DNA from: Chitinophagaceae bacterium
GTDB lineage: Bacteria; Bacteroidota; Bacteroidia; Chitinophagales; Chitinophagaceae
Assembly (NCBI GenBank): GCA_016787085.1
Contig: JAEUVJ010000018.1
Span: forward strand, 62,001 to 126,000
Reading direction: 5' to 3'
DNA: 64,000 bases
In this document: positions 50,197 to 59,490 of the stretch, piece by piece
How the letters are laid out: each line of letters begins with the position of its first letter
Position numbering within the stretch: position 1 is the first letter of the stretch
Made by a program: the position numbers and the translations under genes
The notes under the pieces: model-generated
What the model was told of the DNA's origin: nothing
Seen by the model: only the letters and a program-made list of their open reading frames with translations
Databases searched by the model: none

Positions 50197-53100
50197 ATGA
50201 GAAAAACTGCATCATTGCTCACGATGCTGATGCTGCTTTGCACATTAGCATTTGCTCAGACACGTACAGTGACCGGCCAGGTCAGGGATGATAAGGGTGA
50301 GCCGATCGCCTTTGCAACTGTACAGGAAACAGGTACGCAGAATGCGACCAAGGCCGATGTAAACGGAAATTTCAGTATCAAGATCAAGGAAGGTAGCCAG
50401 ATCACTGTATCCTCTACGGGGTTTGATCCGGTAACTGTTTCTGCCAGCGCCGGTTTTCAGACCGTTACGCTGAAAACCCGGGCAACGGAAATGCAGGAAG
50501 TAGTAGTGACTACGGCTCTTGGTATTGCCCGCCAGTCCAAAGAGATCGGTTACTCTACTGCCAAAGTAAAAGCCGCAGAACTGACACAGGCCAAAGTGGT
50601 GAACCTGCAAAATGGATTGACCGGTAAAGTGTCCGGTTTAAGCATTGCTACTACCAATGCTGGTGTGTTTGCTGATACCCGTATCATATTAAGAGGTATT
50701 CGTTCGTTGACTGGTAATAACCAGCCTATGCTGGTACTGGATGGTGTGCCGCTGGCTTTAGGCTTTTTGAACTCGATCAACCCCAACGATATCCTCGATG
50801 TAAACATCCTGAAATCATCTTCTGCTACGGCCATTTACGGGCCTGATGGCGTGAACGGGGCGATCGTAGTGACTACTAAAAGAGGTAATAAAGCAAGGCC
50901 TGTTGTTACATTAAGCCATACTACCCAATTAGAGAAAATAGCTTACCTGCCGGATTTCCAGACCCGTTTTGGAGGTGGGTACAACCAGGGACCTGACGGA
51001 AACGGTGAATTTGAGGCTATTGAACAGCAAAGCTGGGGCGATGAGTTTGATGGTTCTATCCGCCAGTTTGGCCAAACAGGGCCTAATGGTGAAAAACTGG
51101 AAATGCCTTATAGCTATAATAAAAACGGCAGAAGGAATTTTTATGCCACCGGTCAAACTCACCAAACCGATGTTTCTTATTCTGCCGGCGATTTTTATAT
51201 CAGCGCACAGAATGTTTCGATCAAAGGCACTATGGATGGCGACAAGAATGACCGCCGTTCGGTGAACCTTCGGTCCGATAAGGAATATGGCAAATTCAAA
51301 GCCGGGTTTAATATCCGTTATACACAACAGCAATATGACGTTACTAACAATAACCAGCAGGTTTATTATAACGTGACAGGCGCTCCGGGTAACTATGACC
51401 TGAGCATGTTTAAAGATTGGAGAGCCTATTACAGCGCTGATCCTACAAAGCCAAATATGGCATGGTTTTCTACCCCTGACGGATATTATACTCCTTACCT
51501 GGATAACGTGGGCAAGACTCCTTATTTCGCCAAGGACAACTGGAGAGAAAAAGGACGCAGCGATGAATTCTTCGGAAATGCACAGTTGGATTTTAAAGCT
51601 GCATCCTGGCTGAACTTCACCTACAGGGTAGGTATGACGTATAGCAATGCTGAGGCTAACTCCACACGCGGAGCTTTTAACTATTCCGCTTTCCACAATA
51701 CTTTAAGAGACCATGGCGCATTAAATATTACGTCTGCTGTCGGCAACTCTACGGTTACAGGCCGCCGGCTTACGTCTGAAATTTTCGCAACAGCCAACAA
51801 ACGTTTTGGAGATTTTGGCGTAGGGGCGCTGGTGGGGCAATCTTATCGTGAAACTACCGCCAGGGCATTGAATATCGGAAGTGACAACCTTGGTAATGCT
51901 ACACTTTACACTATCCAGCTTCGTAAAGGTGAGCCGGGTGTAGGAGTGGACAACGCTAAAACAAGACTGGAAAGATATTTTGGACGTGTATCGTTTGACT
52001 ATAACAACTGGGCATTCCTCGAAGCTACTGCCAGCTACGACTTTGACAGCCGCCTGGTAAAACCAGGTTCATTTGAAAAGAAATCAGATGTGGGCTTCTT
52101 CTACCCGGGTGTGAATGCTTCCGTAGTGCTGAGCGAAGTAATACCGGCTTTGAAATCCAGCAAAGTGCTCAATTTTGTGAAATTACGCGGCGCTTATTCC
52201 AAAACAGGTAATGTGAACCTGGGCGCCTATGCCTATGAGGCCGTGTTTAACGCTTCTACCTTCTTCCCTTATGGAGATATTTTAGGCTTCCAGGCTACTG
52301 CTACTACACCGGCTGCTGAATACAAACCAGAGTTTGTACTGAACAAAGAAGTAGGTATTGAATTAGGCTTCCTGAAAAACAGGATCAATTTTGAAGCTAC
52401 CTATTATCACCAGGACAATACCGATCAGATCATCAACGTACAGATGTCCAATACCACAGGGTATACATCAGCTCCACAGAATGCCGCTTCCTTTATTAAT
52501 AGAGGACTGGAACTGGACCTGAAACTGACCCCGCTCGTAAAGATCGGCGATGTGAATATTGATTTCAAGATCAACTATAGCAAACAGGATAACGAAGTAA
52601 CAGAACTGGTGGATGGTGTAGATGAACTGGGTATCGGCAACTACAATTATGTGATCAAAGGACAGCCGGTTTACCGATTCAAACTGGTGGATTATATCCG
52701 GGATGACCAGGGTCGTGTAATAGTTGACGCGGTAACAGGGATGCCGACGCAAAACCCGAACCTGACTATGTTTGGCAGAACGGCTCCGACTGATTTCCTC
52801 GGTATGAGCCTGAATGTAAACTGGAAGGGTCTTAGTTTCAGCGCTGTGGCTGATTACAGGGCAGGTGGCCAGATGGTGGTTGATCAGTTAGGCGCCTTCC
52901 TGGATGATAACGGTATATCTGAACGTAGCGCAGCCAATGGCCGCCGCGCTTTCATTTTCCCTAACTCTTCTTATGATGATGGTACGGGTAAATTTGTAGA
53001 GAATACAGATGTCTATACTACCCTATATGGCCGCCTGTTCTGGAACAGCGATCTGAATACCAATGTCATTTCAAATTTTGTGGCCAGTGGTAACTTCTGG

Positions 53101-53367
53101 AAGTTAAGAGAAGTAGCGATCAGCTATGAGATCCCGACCAAAATATTCGGCAGCAAAGTAGCCAGCGTGATCAAAGGCGCTACGATCGGTATTAACGGCA
53201 GGAACCTCCTCATGTTTGTACCGAAGTCCAATATCTGGAATGTGGACCCTGAATTCCAGGGCGGTAATGGTAATGCAGCTTATACCGGTAATGCTACCGG
53301 CAGAAGCACCGCTTACAACCAGCCCCCAACCCGCATTTTCGGCGCTAACCTTACCCTCAGATTTTAA
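50197..53367 (+). CDS. SusC/RagA-family TonB-linked outer membrane transporter (orphan locus)
   Basis: 1056 residues from the ATG at 50197; an ATG at 50167 in frame would add ten residues before the signal peptide (LLCTLAFAQ). The carboxypeptidase-regulatory-like domain (about 25-100) is followed by a plug with the SusC signature INPNDILDVNILKSSSATAIYG and NGAIVVTTKRG, then a long barrel ending FGANLTLRF with a terminal Phe. Compared with the arabinan SusC it has a different plug (VVVTTALGIARQSKEIGYS) and is not close in sequence. SusD and a DUF1735 lipoprotein follow, with no enzymes nearby. The ligand cannot be deduced; glycans are usual, and peptides are possible. Confidence 0.95.
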   Translation: MRKTASLLTMLMLLCTLAFAQTRTVTGQVRDDKGEPIAFATVQETGTQNATKADVNGNFSIKIKEGSQITVSSTGFDPVTVSASAGFQTVTLKTRATEMQEVVVTTALGIARQSKEIGYSTAKVKAAELTQAKVVNLQNGLTGKVSGLSIATTNAGVFADTRIILRGIRSLTGNNQPMLVLDGVPLALGFLNSINPNDILDVNILKSSSATAIYGPDGVNGAIVVTTKRGNKARPVVTLSHTTQLEKIAYLPDFQTRFGGGYNQGPDGNGEFEAIEQQSWGDEFDGSIRQFGQTGPNGEKLEMPYSYNKNGRRNFYATGQTHQTDVSYSAGDFYISAQNVSIKGTMDGDKNDRRSVNLRSDKEYGKFKAGFNIRYTQQQYDVTNNNQQVYYNVTGAPGNYDLSMFKDWRAYYSADPTKPNMAWFSTPDGYYTPYLDNVGKTPYFAKDNWREKGRSDEFFGNAQLDFKAASWLNFTYRVGMTYSNAEANSTRGAFNYSAFHNTLRDHGALNITSAVGNSTVTGRRLTSEIFATANKRFGDFGVGALVGQSYRETTARALNIGSDNLGNATLYTIQLRKGEPGVGVDNAKTRLERYFGRVSFDYNNWAFLEATASYDFDSRLVKPGSFEKKSDVGFFYPGVNASVVLSEVIPALKSSKVLNFVKLRGAYSKTGNVNLGAYAYEAVFNASTFFPYGDILGFQATATTPAAEYKPEFVLNKEVGIELGFLKNRINFEATYYHQDNTDQIINVQMSNTTGYTSAPQNAASFINRGLELDLKLTPLVKIGDVNIDFKINYSKQDNEVTELVDGVDELGIGNYNYVIKGQPVYRFKLVDYIRDDQGRVIVDAVTGMPTQNPNLTMFGRTAPTDFLGMSLNVNWKGLSFSAVADYRAGGQMVVDQLGAFLDDNGISERSAANGRRAFIFPNSSYDDGTGKFVENTDVYTTLYGRLFWNSDLNTNVISNFVASGNFWKLREVAISYEIPTKIFGSKVASVIKGATIGINGRNLLMFVPKSNIWNVDPEFQGGNGNAAYTGNATGRSTAYNQPPTRIFGANLTLRF

Positions 53368-53381
53368 TGCTTTAAAAAAAC

Positions 53382-54971
53382 ATGATTATGAAATTGAAAA
53401 ATATAATCTATACTACGACACTTACAGCAGTAATGATGGCTGCGGTAACCGGTTGCAGTAAGAAGAAATTAGACATCAATGCTAACCCGGATGATGTAAC
53501 GGATGTATCCGTTACACCGTCAGTGCTGTTGCCCGGCGCCCTGCAGGCAACGACCACCAACATTGCGGCCGAATACTGGTTCCTGGAATGGTGGCTGGGC
53601 CATGGCGCCCGTTCCGGTTCATACCAGAGTTTCAATGAAGAAGAAACCTACCGGTTCACCAATGACTTTCATGCAGGTATCTGGAATGGTCTGTATGCGA
53701 ATGCCAATAACTACCAGATCATGATCAACAAGGCTGAAGCGCTGGGACAGGGAACTTATGAGGCTATCGGGCGTATCATGAAGTCGCACAATTTTCAGAT
53801 ACTGACGGACATTTATGGAAATATCCCTTATTCGGACGCTTTCAAAGGAACCGCAGTTGCTACGCCAAAATATGATAAAGCCGTAGATATTTATAATGGC
53901 ATTTTTGCTGATCTTGATGCAGCTTCCGTATTATTAAAAAGTACTACTGCCACAGACCCGGCCAAGAACCCTGATATTGAGACAGCCGACCTGGTGTTTG
54001 GTGGTAATACTGTTCTGTGGAGAAAATTCGCCAATACATTACGTTTGAGGATGCTGGTGCATCTGCATAATGGTGTAAGCGCCACAACGGTAGCTCCAGG
54101 AATAGATGTTGCTGCTCAGGTGCAAAAAATAGTGACTGATAGTGCAGGTTTTCTGGGTGTTGGCGAATCTGTTCAGATCAATCCCGGCTTTACAGGTACC
54201 AAACCCCAGCCTTATTTCAGGGTATGGAATACCAATGAGTCAGGTACCAGCAGCCAGCGTGACTGGGCAAGGGCGAGCGAGTATGCCATCGGGTATTATG
54301 AATGGACGGCCGATCCCCGTATCAACCGGTTCTATGTTGCTCCGGCAGGAGGCCATAACGGAATTCCTTTTGGTACCCCTTCCGGCGGGTCAGCTCCTGC
54401 AGGAGATGCGCTTTCTACCGTACGTGGTCCGGGTTATTCCCCGGGTGGCGCTAATTCCCGCGCCTGGATTATGACAAGTGCAGAGAGCTTCTTTTTACAA
54501 GCAGAGGCAAGACAGCGTGGTGTGTTAGCGGGTGGCCCAACAGCTGCTTCGCTTCTGGCCTCCGGTATGAGCGAATCTTTTTCTTGGCTCGGTCTTACGG
54601 CTGCTCAGCTAAGCGCCTACAACTCATTCAATGCGGGATATCCTGATTGTGATATCACTGCGGCTCCTTTGGGCGCCGGTTTGCCTGGTGGTGGCCTTTA
54701 CACCATTCTTTCGCAAAAATGGTTTGCCTTGAACATGATCGCTCCATACGAGTTATGGACTGATTACAGGAGAACGGCGATCGAGTATGGAACCGGCGGT
54801 GGATACGATCCGGGTCCGACCATTTCTGTTGATCCGGGAGTGACGGCCGGCGCCAAGATACCGGTTCGTTTATTTTACCCGCAGAATGAGTATAACTATA
54901 ATGCAGCTAATGTGGCGGCAGAAGGAACTATTAATGTGACAACAAGCCGTATATTCTGGGATCTTAATTAA
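53382..54971 (+). CDS. SusD-like surface lipoprotein (SusD_2-type)
   Basis: 529 residues. The lipoprotein signal ends in AAVTGC, followed by SKKKLDINANPDDVTDVSVTPSVLLPGAL, typical of the SusD-like group often paired with such SusC proteins. The helical TPR-like core includes LTDIYGNIPYSDAFKG and the C-terminal part has LSQKWFALNMIAPYELWTDYRRT. Two ATG codons lie at 53382 and 53388 (first and third codon); either may be used. The gene starts 14 bases after its SusC and 26 bases before a DUF1735 protein. As in other SusCD pairs it should cap the channel and bind the ligand at the surface. Confidence 0.93.
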   Translation: MIMKLKNIIYTTTLTAVMMAAVTGCSKKKLDINANPDDVTDVSVTPSVLLPGALQATTTNIAAEYWFLEWWLGHGARSGSYQSFNEEETYRFTNDFHAGIWNGLYANANNYQIMINKAEALGQGTYEAIGRIMKSHNFQILTDIYGNIPYSDAFKGTAVATPKYDKAVDIYNGIFADLDAASVLLKSTTATDPAKNPDIETADLVFGGNTVLWRKFANTLRLRMLVHLHNGVSATTVAPGIDVAAQVQKIVTDSAGFLGVGESVQINPGFTGTKPQPYFRVWNTNESGTSSQRDWARASEYAIGYYEWTADPRINRFYVAPAGGHNGIPFGTPSGGSAPAGDALSTVRGPGYSPGGANSRAWIMTSAESFFLQAEARQRGVLAGGPTAASLLASGMSESFSWLGLTAAQLSAYNSFNAGYPDCDITAAPLGAGLPGGGLYTILSQKWFALNMIAPYELWTDYRRTAIEYGTGGGYDPGPTISVDPGVTAGAKIPVRLFYPQNEYNYNAANVAAEGTINVTTSRIFWDLN

Positions 54972-54997
54972 AATCATCACCATTAAAATTACAAAAC

Positions 54998-55921
54998 ATG
55001 AGAAAAGTATTATCATACCTGCCGGTTATAATGGTGGTGAGTGCCATTACCGGGTGTTTAAAGGACAAGGACTACGAAGATCAGAAATATGGACTGCAAG
55101 TAAAAGAGGTAAAAGGAGTAGCATTCCCCCAGTCAGCAAGCAGCCCGATCGTTTACGGGATTAACTCGCAAACGACTCCTCAAACAGTAGATGGACCGTT
55201 TGTTGCACTGGAAGAGGATAAAGCGCCTACGAGCCCGGTTAATGTTACTTTGCAGATAGACCAGACTTTGGTTACTGATCTTGGGTTTACCGCATTAGGC
55301 CCTACAGACTTCAGCATAAACTCATTAACTGTAGCATTTGCGGCTGGGCAAAAGCTTTCGGATGCAGTCAAGATTACCATTCCGAATTCTTCTACCCTGG
55401 ATCCCACTAAATCATATGGAGTAGGGTTGGTAATTTCTGCTGTTGACCAGGGCTATAAAGTTGCCAGCAACCAGAAAACGGTAGTTGTCGCCTTTAATAT
55501 CAAAAACCAGTATGATGGTAAGTACTCAATCACCTGGACAAACTACCATCCCAGTTTAAATCCGGGATACACGGGTAGTACCTCCACTGTGGAACTGCAT
55601 ACGTCGGGCCCTAACTCAGTCAAAATGTTCTGGCCGCTTGCTGATGCTTATTGTATTCCTGCTATTCTCGGGGGCGGGCCAAGCTATTTCGGGGCACAGG
55701 AGCCTAATTACACCGTTAGCGCAACTAATGTTGTAACAGTGCAGAATGTGGCTTCCGGGGCCGTTACATTTTACAGTATGGCTCCTGGTTATAGTTCACG
55801 CTATGATCCGGTCGCTAAGAAATTCTATGCTAAATTCGGGTACGGCACCGGTTATCCTCCGTTTGACCCCGCAGCCAGCAGGGAATGGACCCAGGAGTTT
55901 ACTTATACCGGACCGAGGTAA
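54998..55921 (+). CDS. DUF1735-type surface lipoprotein
   Basis: 307 residues. Signal peptide with lipobox SAITGC, then LKDKDYEDQKYG. The first half (about 40-165) is a DUF1735-like immunoglobulin-type domain with segments such as VNVTLQIDQTLVTDLGF and LDPTKSYGVGLVISA. The second half (about 170-307) resembles the DUF4361-like or related region found with it (KNQYDGKYSITWTNYHP). Proteins of this kind lie next to SusCD pairs and are thought to be accessory surface glycan-binding lipoproteins. It is the last gene before a strong terminator, so SusC, SusD and this protein probably form one transcript. Confidence 0.85.
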   Translation: MRKVLSYLPVIMVVSAITGCLKDKDYEDQKYGLQVKEVKGVAFPQSASSPIVYGINSQTTPQTVDGPFVALEEDKAPTSPVNVTLQIDQTLVTDLGFTALGPTDFSINSLTVAFAAGQKLSDAVKITIPNSSTLDPTKSYGVGLVISAVDQGYKVASNQKTVVVAFNIKNQYDGKYSITWTNYHPSLNPGYTGSTSTVELHTSGPNSVKMFWPLADAYCIPAILGGGPSYFGAQEPNYTVSATNVVTVQNVASGAVTFYSMAPGYSSRYDPVAKKFYAKFGYGTGYPPFDPAASREWTQEFTYTGPR

Positions 55922-55946
55922 TTTTATACAAAACTTACTGCTTACT

Positions 55947-55986
55947 AAAAGGATGTCCCATTCACGAATGGGACATCCTTTTTTGT
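55947..55986 (+). terminator. Intrinsic terminator of the orphan SusCD operon
   Basis: A 16-bp perfect stem (AAAAGGATGTCCCATT at 55947-55962, AATGGGACATCCTTTT at 55967-55982) with loop CACG is followed by further T residues. It lies 26 bases after the DUF1735 gene stop. Confidence 0.92.
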
Positions 55987-56010
55987 AATGGCATCAACAT
56001 GAAACGTTCT

Positions 56011-56018
56011 TACCTTTG
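56011..56018 (+). promoter_or_regulatory. -7 element TACCTTTG upstream of the DUF3467 gene
   Basis: TACCTTTG matches TAnnTTTG exactly and lies 17 bases before the ATG at 56036. A TTTTG occurs further upstream but with spacing 25, so the -33 box is weak. Confidence 0.55.
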
Positions 56019-56035
56019 GGTATTAAAAAAAACAA

Positions 56036-56350
56036 ATGCCCGATCAACCCCAGCAGCCCAGCCAGCTCAATATAGAAATATCAGAAGAAGTAGCAGAAGG
56101 CACGTATGCCAACCTGGCTATTATTACCCACTCACATGCCGAGTTCGTGATTGACTTTGTGAATGTGATGCCGGGCACACCCAAGAGCAAAGTAAAGTCC
56201 CGCATTATCCTTACACCGCAACATGCCAAGCGGCTGATGAGAGCTTTGACGGATAATATCAACAAGTATGAGGCCGTCAATGGAACGATCAAAGACCTGG
56301 AAGATGTGCAATTACCGTTGAACTTTGGCGGGCCTACGGCTCAGGCGTAA
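56036..56350 (+). CDS. DUF3467-family small protein
   Basis: 104 residues, soluble, no signal peptide. The segment GTYANLAIITHSHAEFVIDFVNVMP followed by KVKSRIILTPQHAKRLMRAL is the DUF3467 pattern seen in many bacteria; function unknown to me. An acidic C-terminal region (KDLEDVQLPLNFGG) follows. The gene has its own promoter-like element and starts 54 bases after the preceding terminator. The exported protein that follows begins 97 bases downstream and may be co-transcribed. Confidence 0.85.
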   Translation: MPDQPQQPSQLNIEISEEVAEGTYANLAIITHSHAEFVIDFVNVMPGTPKSKVKSRIILTPQHAKRLMRALTDNINKYEAVNGTIKDLEDVQLPLNFGGPTAQA

Positions 56351-56447
56351 GAGGGCATCAGGTCATTGGTCAAATAAGTCAAAAATGGCGGACCAACCAC
56401 CGGGAAGATATTCGTTAAACCTGTTTAGTCATTCTAAATTTAATCAG

Positions 56448-57152
56448 ATGAGAATTCTATTCGCCATCATTTTTTCTCTGTCTCTTTCAGCCTCTTTTGC
56501 CCAGCAGGCCTCTTATTTTGACCCGGCACAGGCGTATAACCGGTTGCTGATCGAGAAGAACAGCGGTACATACCGCCAGGTGAGTAATTTCAAGGTAACA
56601 GGAACTGCCTATTTATTCGGAGAAAAGAATAACGGGGCGATCTATACCCCCAATGAGACCGGCAAGGATATATTCATTACGTACGACACATACACGCAGC
56701 ATGTAATTTTTTATCCTTCAGCTAACGGCCCGGCCCTCACCAAGGAACCGGGATCCGTGGATTCTTTTATCATCAATAAGAACCCGGAAGCCATGCTGGA
56801 TCATGATATCCTATTCGTGTATGGCAGTACCCTGGGAGTAAAGGACAAAGTCTATTTCCAGGCAATAGCCAGGGGCAAAAAGGCGAACCTTTATAAAAAG
56901 TACACTTCGGAGCTTGGGGTAGTGAGCACCAATTATATCCAGTCAGAATTGCGCCAGTTCAATATCAATGTAGATTATTATTATGCTGATTCTACCGGCA
57001 AGGGATTAAAGAAGCTGAAGATTTCATCTAAGAACATTACTAAAGAGTTTGCCGGAATAAAAGACCTTTCGGGTATCATCAATGAGGATGACCTGACAGC
57101 CAACCGGGAAAATGAGCTGACCCGGTTGTTTGGAGAAATGAATAAGGAATAA
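56448..57152 (+). CDS. Exported protein of unknown function
   Basis: 234 residues from the ATG at 56448, chosen because it precedes a signal peptide (LFAIIFSLSLSASFAQ). The frame is open for 41 more codons upstream but that part overlaps the DUF3467 gene. The mature protein has beta-rich segments (NNGAIYTPNETGKDIFITYDTYTQHVIFYP pattern), a Lys-rich middle (ARGKKANLYKKYTSELG) and an acidic-rich C-terminus. I recognise no family. No lipobox or membrane helix beyond the signal is seen. Confidence 0.75.
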   Translation: MRILFAIIFSLSLSASFAQQASYFDPAQAYNRLLIEKNSGTYRQVSNFKVTGTAYLFGEKNNGAIYTPNETGKDIFITYDTYTQHVIFYPSANGPALTKEPGSVDSFIINKNPEAMLDHDILFVYGSTLGVKDKVYFQAIARGKKANLYKKYTSELGVVSTNYIQSELRQFNINVDYYYADSTGKGLKKLKISSKNITKEFAGIKDLSGIINEDDLTANRENELTRLFGEMNKE

Positions 57153-57189
57153 AGTCTTGTGCTATTAAAACTAACAATTGTGCAGTCAG

Positions 57190-57284
57190 TTCTATGTGAT
57201 TTCTATGTTTCTAATGTGCCGCAGCCTGCCCTGACGTTAGGAAGGGTGGTAAAATTTCACCACATAGAATCATAGGCACATAGG
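57190..57284. repeat. Intergenic inverted cluster of CTATGTG motifs
   Basis: TTCTATGTG (57190-57198) is mirrored by CACATAGAA (57261-57269). Further copies are CTATGTT (57203-57209) and CACATAGG (57277-57284). A small GTGGT/ACCAC hairpin lies inside. The region separates two convergent genes (exported protein and radC) and may be a REP-like element or contribute to termination. Confidence 0.55.
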
Positions 57285-57334
57285 CAAGCACGTAAGGTTC
57301 ATAATTGCATAAGACGTTAAAGAATAATTTTTCG

Positions 57335-58027
57335 CTACAGGAGACCTTCATCAGCAAAGCTGTAATAGCCATTTTCACTAACGATAATGTGGTCCATTAC
57401 CCGTATATCAAAATACTTTGCGGCTTCTTTGATCTTAGTGGTCAGTTCTTCATCCGCCCGACTGGGTTTCAGGCTGCCTGAGGGGTGATTATGGCAGAGA
57501 ATGATACTGACCGCATCTTCTTCCAGAGCCTTGCGGAGAATGACCCGTGGGTCGGCTACTGTACCGGTTATGCCGCCTTCACTGACTATTTCAAAATGCC
57601 TGATCTTATTGGCCCTGTTCAGAAAGAGTACCCCAAAGACCTCATGGCGATGGTCTTTCAGTATTGTTTGCAGATATTCAGCTATGTCCCGGCTGGTGGA
57701 TATGGCTGTTTTTTCCAGCGGCGCACCTGCCTGTCGCCGACGTCCAAGCTCAAGGGCGGCAGCGATAGTGATGGCTTTAGCCTCGCCTATCCCCTTGACT
57801 TTCATCAGCTCTTTTATCGTGAGCCTTCCCAGCTCTCCAAGGTTGTCCTTTCCCAGTTTCAGGATCTCTTTAGCCAGGTCAACAGCCGTTTTCTCTTTTG
57901 TACCGTTATGGATAAGGATGGCCAGCAGCTCTGAATTGCTGAGGTTTTCTGCACCTATGGCAAGTAGTTTTTCTCTGGGCCTGTCGTCCTTTGCCCACTG
58001 TTTGATTGAGTACTTGTGCTCTTGCAT
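57335..58027 (-). CDS. radC: RadC-family JAB-domain protein
   Basis: 230 residues. An N-terminal helix-hairpin-helix region (ELMKVKGIGEAKAITIAAALELGRR) is followed by a JAMM/MPN+ domain with HNHPSGSLKPSRADEELT, the metal-binding His-x-His...Asp pattern. The name RadC comes from an old repair assignment; the biochemical role remains unclear, though the JAMM motif predicts a metallo-hydrolase. The C-terminus FADEGLL is typical. A promoter-like GTTG-N19-TAAACTTG element ends four bases before the ATG. A small plus-strand gene lies divergent from it. Confidence 0.95.
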   Translation of the reverse strand: MQEHKYSIKQWAKDDRPREKLLAIGAENLSNSELLAILIHNGTKEKTAVDLAKEILKLGKDNLGELGRLTIKELMKVKGIGEAKAITIAAALELGRRRQAGAPLEKTAISTSRDIAEYLQTILKDHRHEVFGVLFLNRANKIRHFEIVSEGGITGTVADPRVILRKALEEDAVSIILCHNHPSGSLKPSRADEELTTKIKEAAKYFDIRVMDHIIVSENGYYSFADEGLL

Positions 58028-58031
58028 CCCT

Positions 58032-58062
58032 CAAGTTTAGCGAATATTTTTATCCCATCAAC
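58032..58062 (-). promoter_or_regulatory. radC promoter-like element, GTTG-N19-TAAACTTG
   Basis: On the minus strand TAAACTTG (58039-58032) differs from TAnnTTTG at one base, with GTTG (58062-58059) 19 bases upstream. Four bases separate it from the ATG at 58027. Confidence 0.5.
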
Positions 58063-58140
58063 ACAATAATCCCGGTTATTGTGCATGAACAAAGGACCGT
58101 CGCTATCCAATAACTACTGAAAAAACTAAAAACACACTCT

Positions 58141-58356
58141 ATGAAAAACAGATCTGTTACCTCTATGGGCGCCCTGCACCCGATCCTTTTCTTCGCAGTA
58201 ATGTATATCGTGGTATTGTTCTTCTCGATATTTATCTGCTCTTCCCTTTTTTATAGCTGTCAGTCAAGCGGCGCAAAATTGGCCAAAAAAACAACGGCTC
58301 CTGCCAAACAGCAGACCCTGCCGGTACAGGTTTCTACAGCCGTTGTGCTCCGGTAA
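58141..58356 (+). CDS. Possible small membrane protein, 71 residues
   Basis: 71 residues with one hydrophobic helix (about 13-38, PILFFAVMYIVVLFFSIFIC) and a basic, Thr/Ala/Gln-rich tail (KLAKKTTAPAKQQTLPVQV). A Cys shortly after the helix (YSCQSS) is not a normal lipobox. It lies alone between radC and prs, with an AT-rich leader containing repeated AAAAACTA-like sequence. I know no family. It is accepted tentatively because it has a clear start, a coherent membrane segment and no competing gene. Confidence 0.45.
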   Translation: MKNRSVTSMGALHPILFFAVMYIVVLFFSIFICSSLFYSCQSSGAKLAKKTTAPAKQQTLPVQVSTAVVLR

Positions 58357-58453
58357 AAGGACTTAACTTAAATTTCCTGCATAGCGGGCTGATTGCGGTG
58401 ATATTAATATCTTCGCCGCTCCAAAGCAAGGCCTTTGGCTCATTTTACCAGCT

Positions 58454-59404
58454 ATGCATTCAGCCAAAATTTTCTCCGGGACCGGTTCACAGAAGCTGAC
58501 TGAACAGATCTGCAAGCGATACGGCACCCAACCCGGAAAGGTTAATATCCAGCGTTTCAGCGACGGCGAAATTTCCCCTATATTTCTTGAGAGTGTGAGA
58601 GGGGATTATGTTTTCCTGGTTCAAAGTACATTTGCTCCCGCCGAGAACTTTATGGAGCTGCTTTTAATGATAGATGCAGCCCGCAGAGCCTCCGCTTACA
58701 AAGTAATAGCCGTTATTCCTTATTATGGCTATGCCCGCCAGGACCGGAAGGATCGTCCCCGTGTAGCAATTGGCAGTAAATTGGTTGCCAATATGTTAGT
58801 TGCTGCTGGTGCAGACAGGGTGATCACCATGGACCTCCATGCTCCCCAGATTCAAGGCTATTTCGACATCCCGGTTGACCACCTCGACAGCCACGCAGTT
58901 TTTATCCCTTACATAGAGAATCTGAAGCTTGAAAACCTTACCTTTGCGGCCCCCGATGTGGGAGCTACCAACCGCATCAGGGAAATTGCCAGTTATTTCA
59001 GTGCAGAAATGGTGATCTGTGATAAGCACCGGAAGCGGGCCAACGAGATAGCCAGCATGGTAGTGATAGGAGATGTGGCCGGGAAAGATATCGTGATCAT
59101 TGATGATATCTGTGATACCGGGGGTACACTGGCCAAAAGTGCAGCTCTTTTAAAAGAAAAAGGCGCCCGTAGCGTAAGGGCTTTGATCACTCACCCGGTA
59201 TTGAGCGGAAAGGCTTATGAGAACATTGAGAACAGTGTATTGGAAGAACTGGTCGTATGCGATACCATACCGTTGAAAAAGGAAACACCAAAGATCAAAG
59301 TGATATCTGTCGCAGAATTATTTGCGGTGGCTATCCGGAATGCCTTTGAAAATAAGAGTATCACCAGCCTGTTCATTCATTCCAATCGCAGGCAGGGGCT
59401 GTAG
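58454..59404 (+). CDS. prs: Ribose-phosphate pyrophosphokinase (PRPP synthetase)
   Basis: 316 residues. Start at the ATG giving HSAKIFSGTGSQKL. PRPP synthase features include the flexible loop and ATP site (YYGYARQDRKDRPR), the divalent metal site MDLHAPQIQGYF, and the PRPP-binding loop IVIIDDICDTGGTL. The enzyme makes PRPP from ribose 5-phosphate and ATP for purine, pyrimidine, His and Trp synthesis. rplY and pth follow on the same strand, a typical bacterial order. A TATCTTCG about 40 bases upstream resembles a -7 element but without a -33 box. Confidence 0.98.
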   Translation: MHSAKIFSGTGSQKLTEQICKRYGTQPGKVNIQRFSDGEISPIFLESVRGDYVFLVQSTFAPAENFMELLLMIDAARRASAYKVIAVIPYYGYARQDRKDRPRVAIGSKLVANMLVAAGADRVITMDLHAPQIQGYFDIPVDHLDSHAVFIPYIENLKLENLTFAAPDVGATNRIREIASYFSAEMVICDKHRKRANEIASMVVIGDVAGKDIVIIDDICDTGGTLAKSAALLKEKGARSVRALITHPVLSGKAYENIENSVLEELVVCDTIPLKKETPKIKVISVAELFAVAIRNAFENKSITSLFIHSNRRQGL

Positions 59405-59490
59405 GTTTAAGGTTGCAAGGGTTAACATTTGAAAGTTATGCCACGAAAACCTTAACCTATTAAACTTTAAACTTTAAACATTTATAAAAA
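59405..59490. repeat. GTTTAA-type repeat cluster between prs and rplY
   Basis: The gap contains GGTTTAAGGTT near 59404 and its near-complement AACCTTAACC about 45 bases on. Three AACTTTA-like units follow just before the rplY start. Similar GTTTAAGG motifs occur after lnt (about 17869-17904) and before the minus-strand SDR stop-start gap (about 27017-27050). Confidence 0.5.

Noticed and set aside
50929..51696. 255-codon minus-strand frame
   Set aside because: It is antisense to the SusC barrel region; the SusC reading is unambiguous.
57501..58040. 179-codon plus-strand frame
   Set aside because: It is antisense to radC, whose JAMM motif is clear; the product is Ser-rich without motifs.
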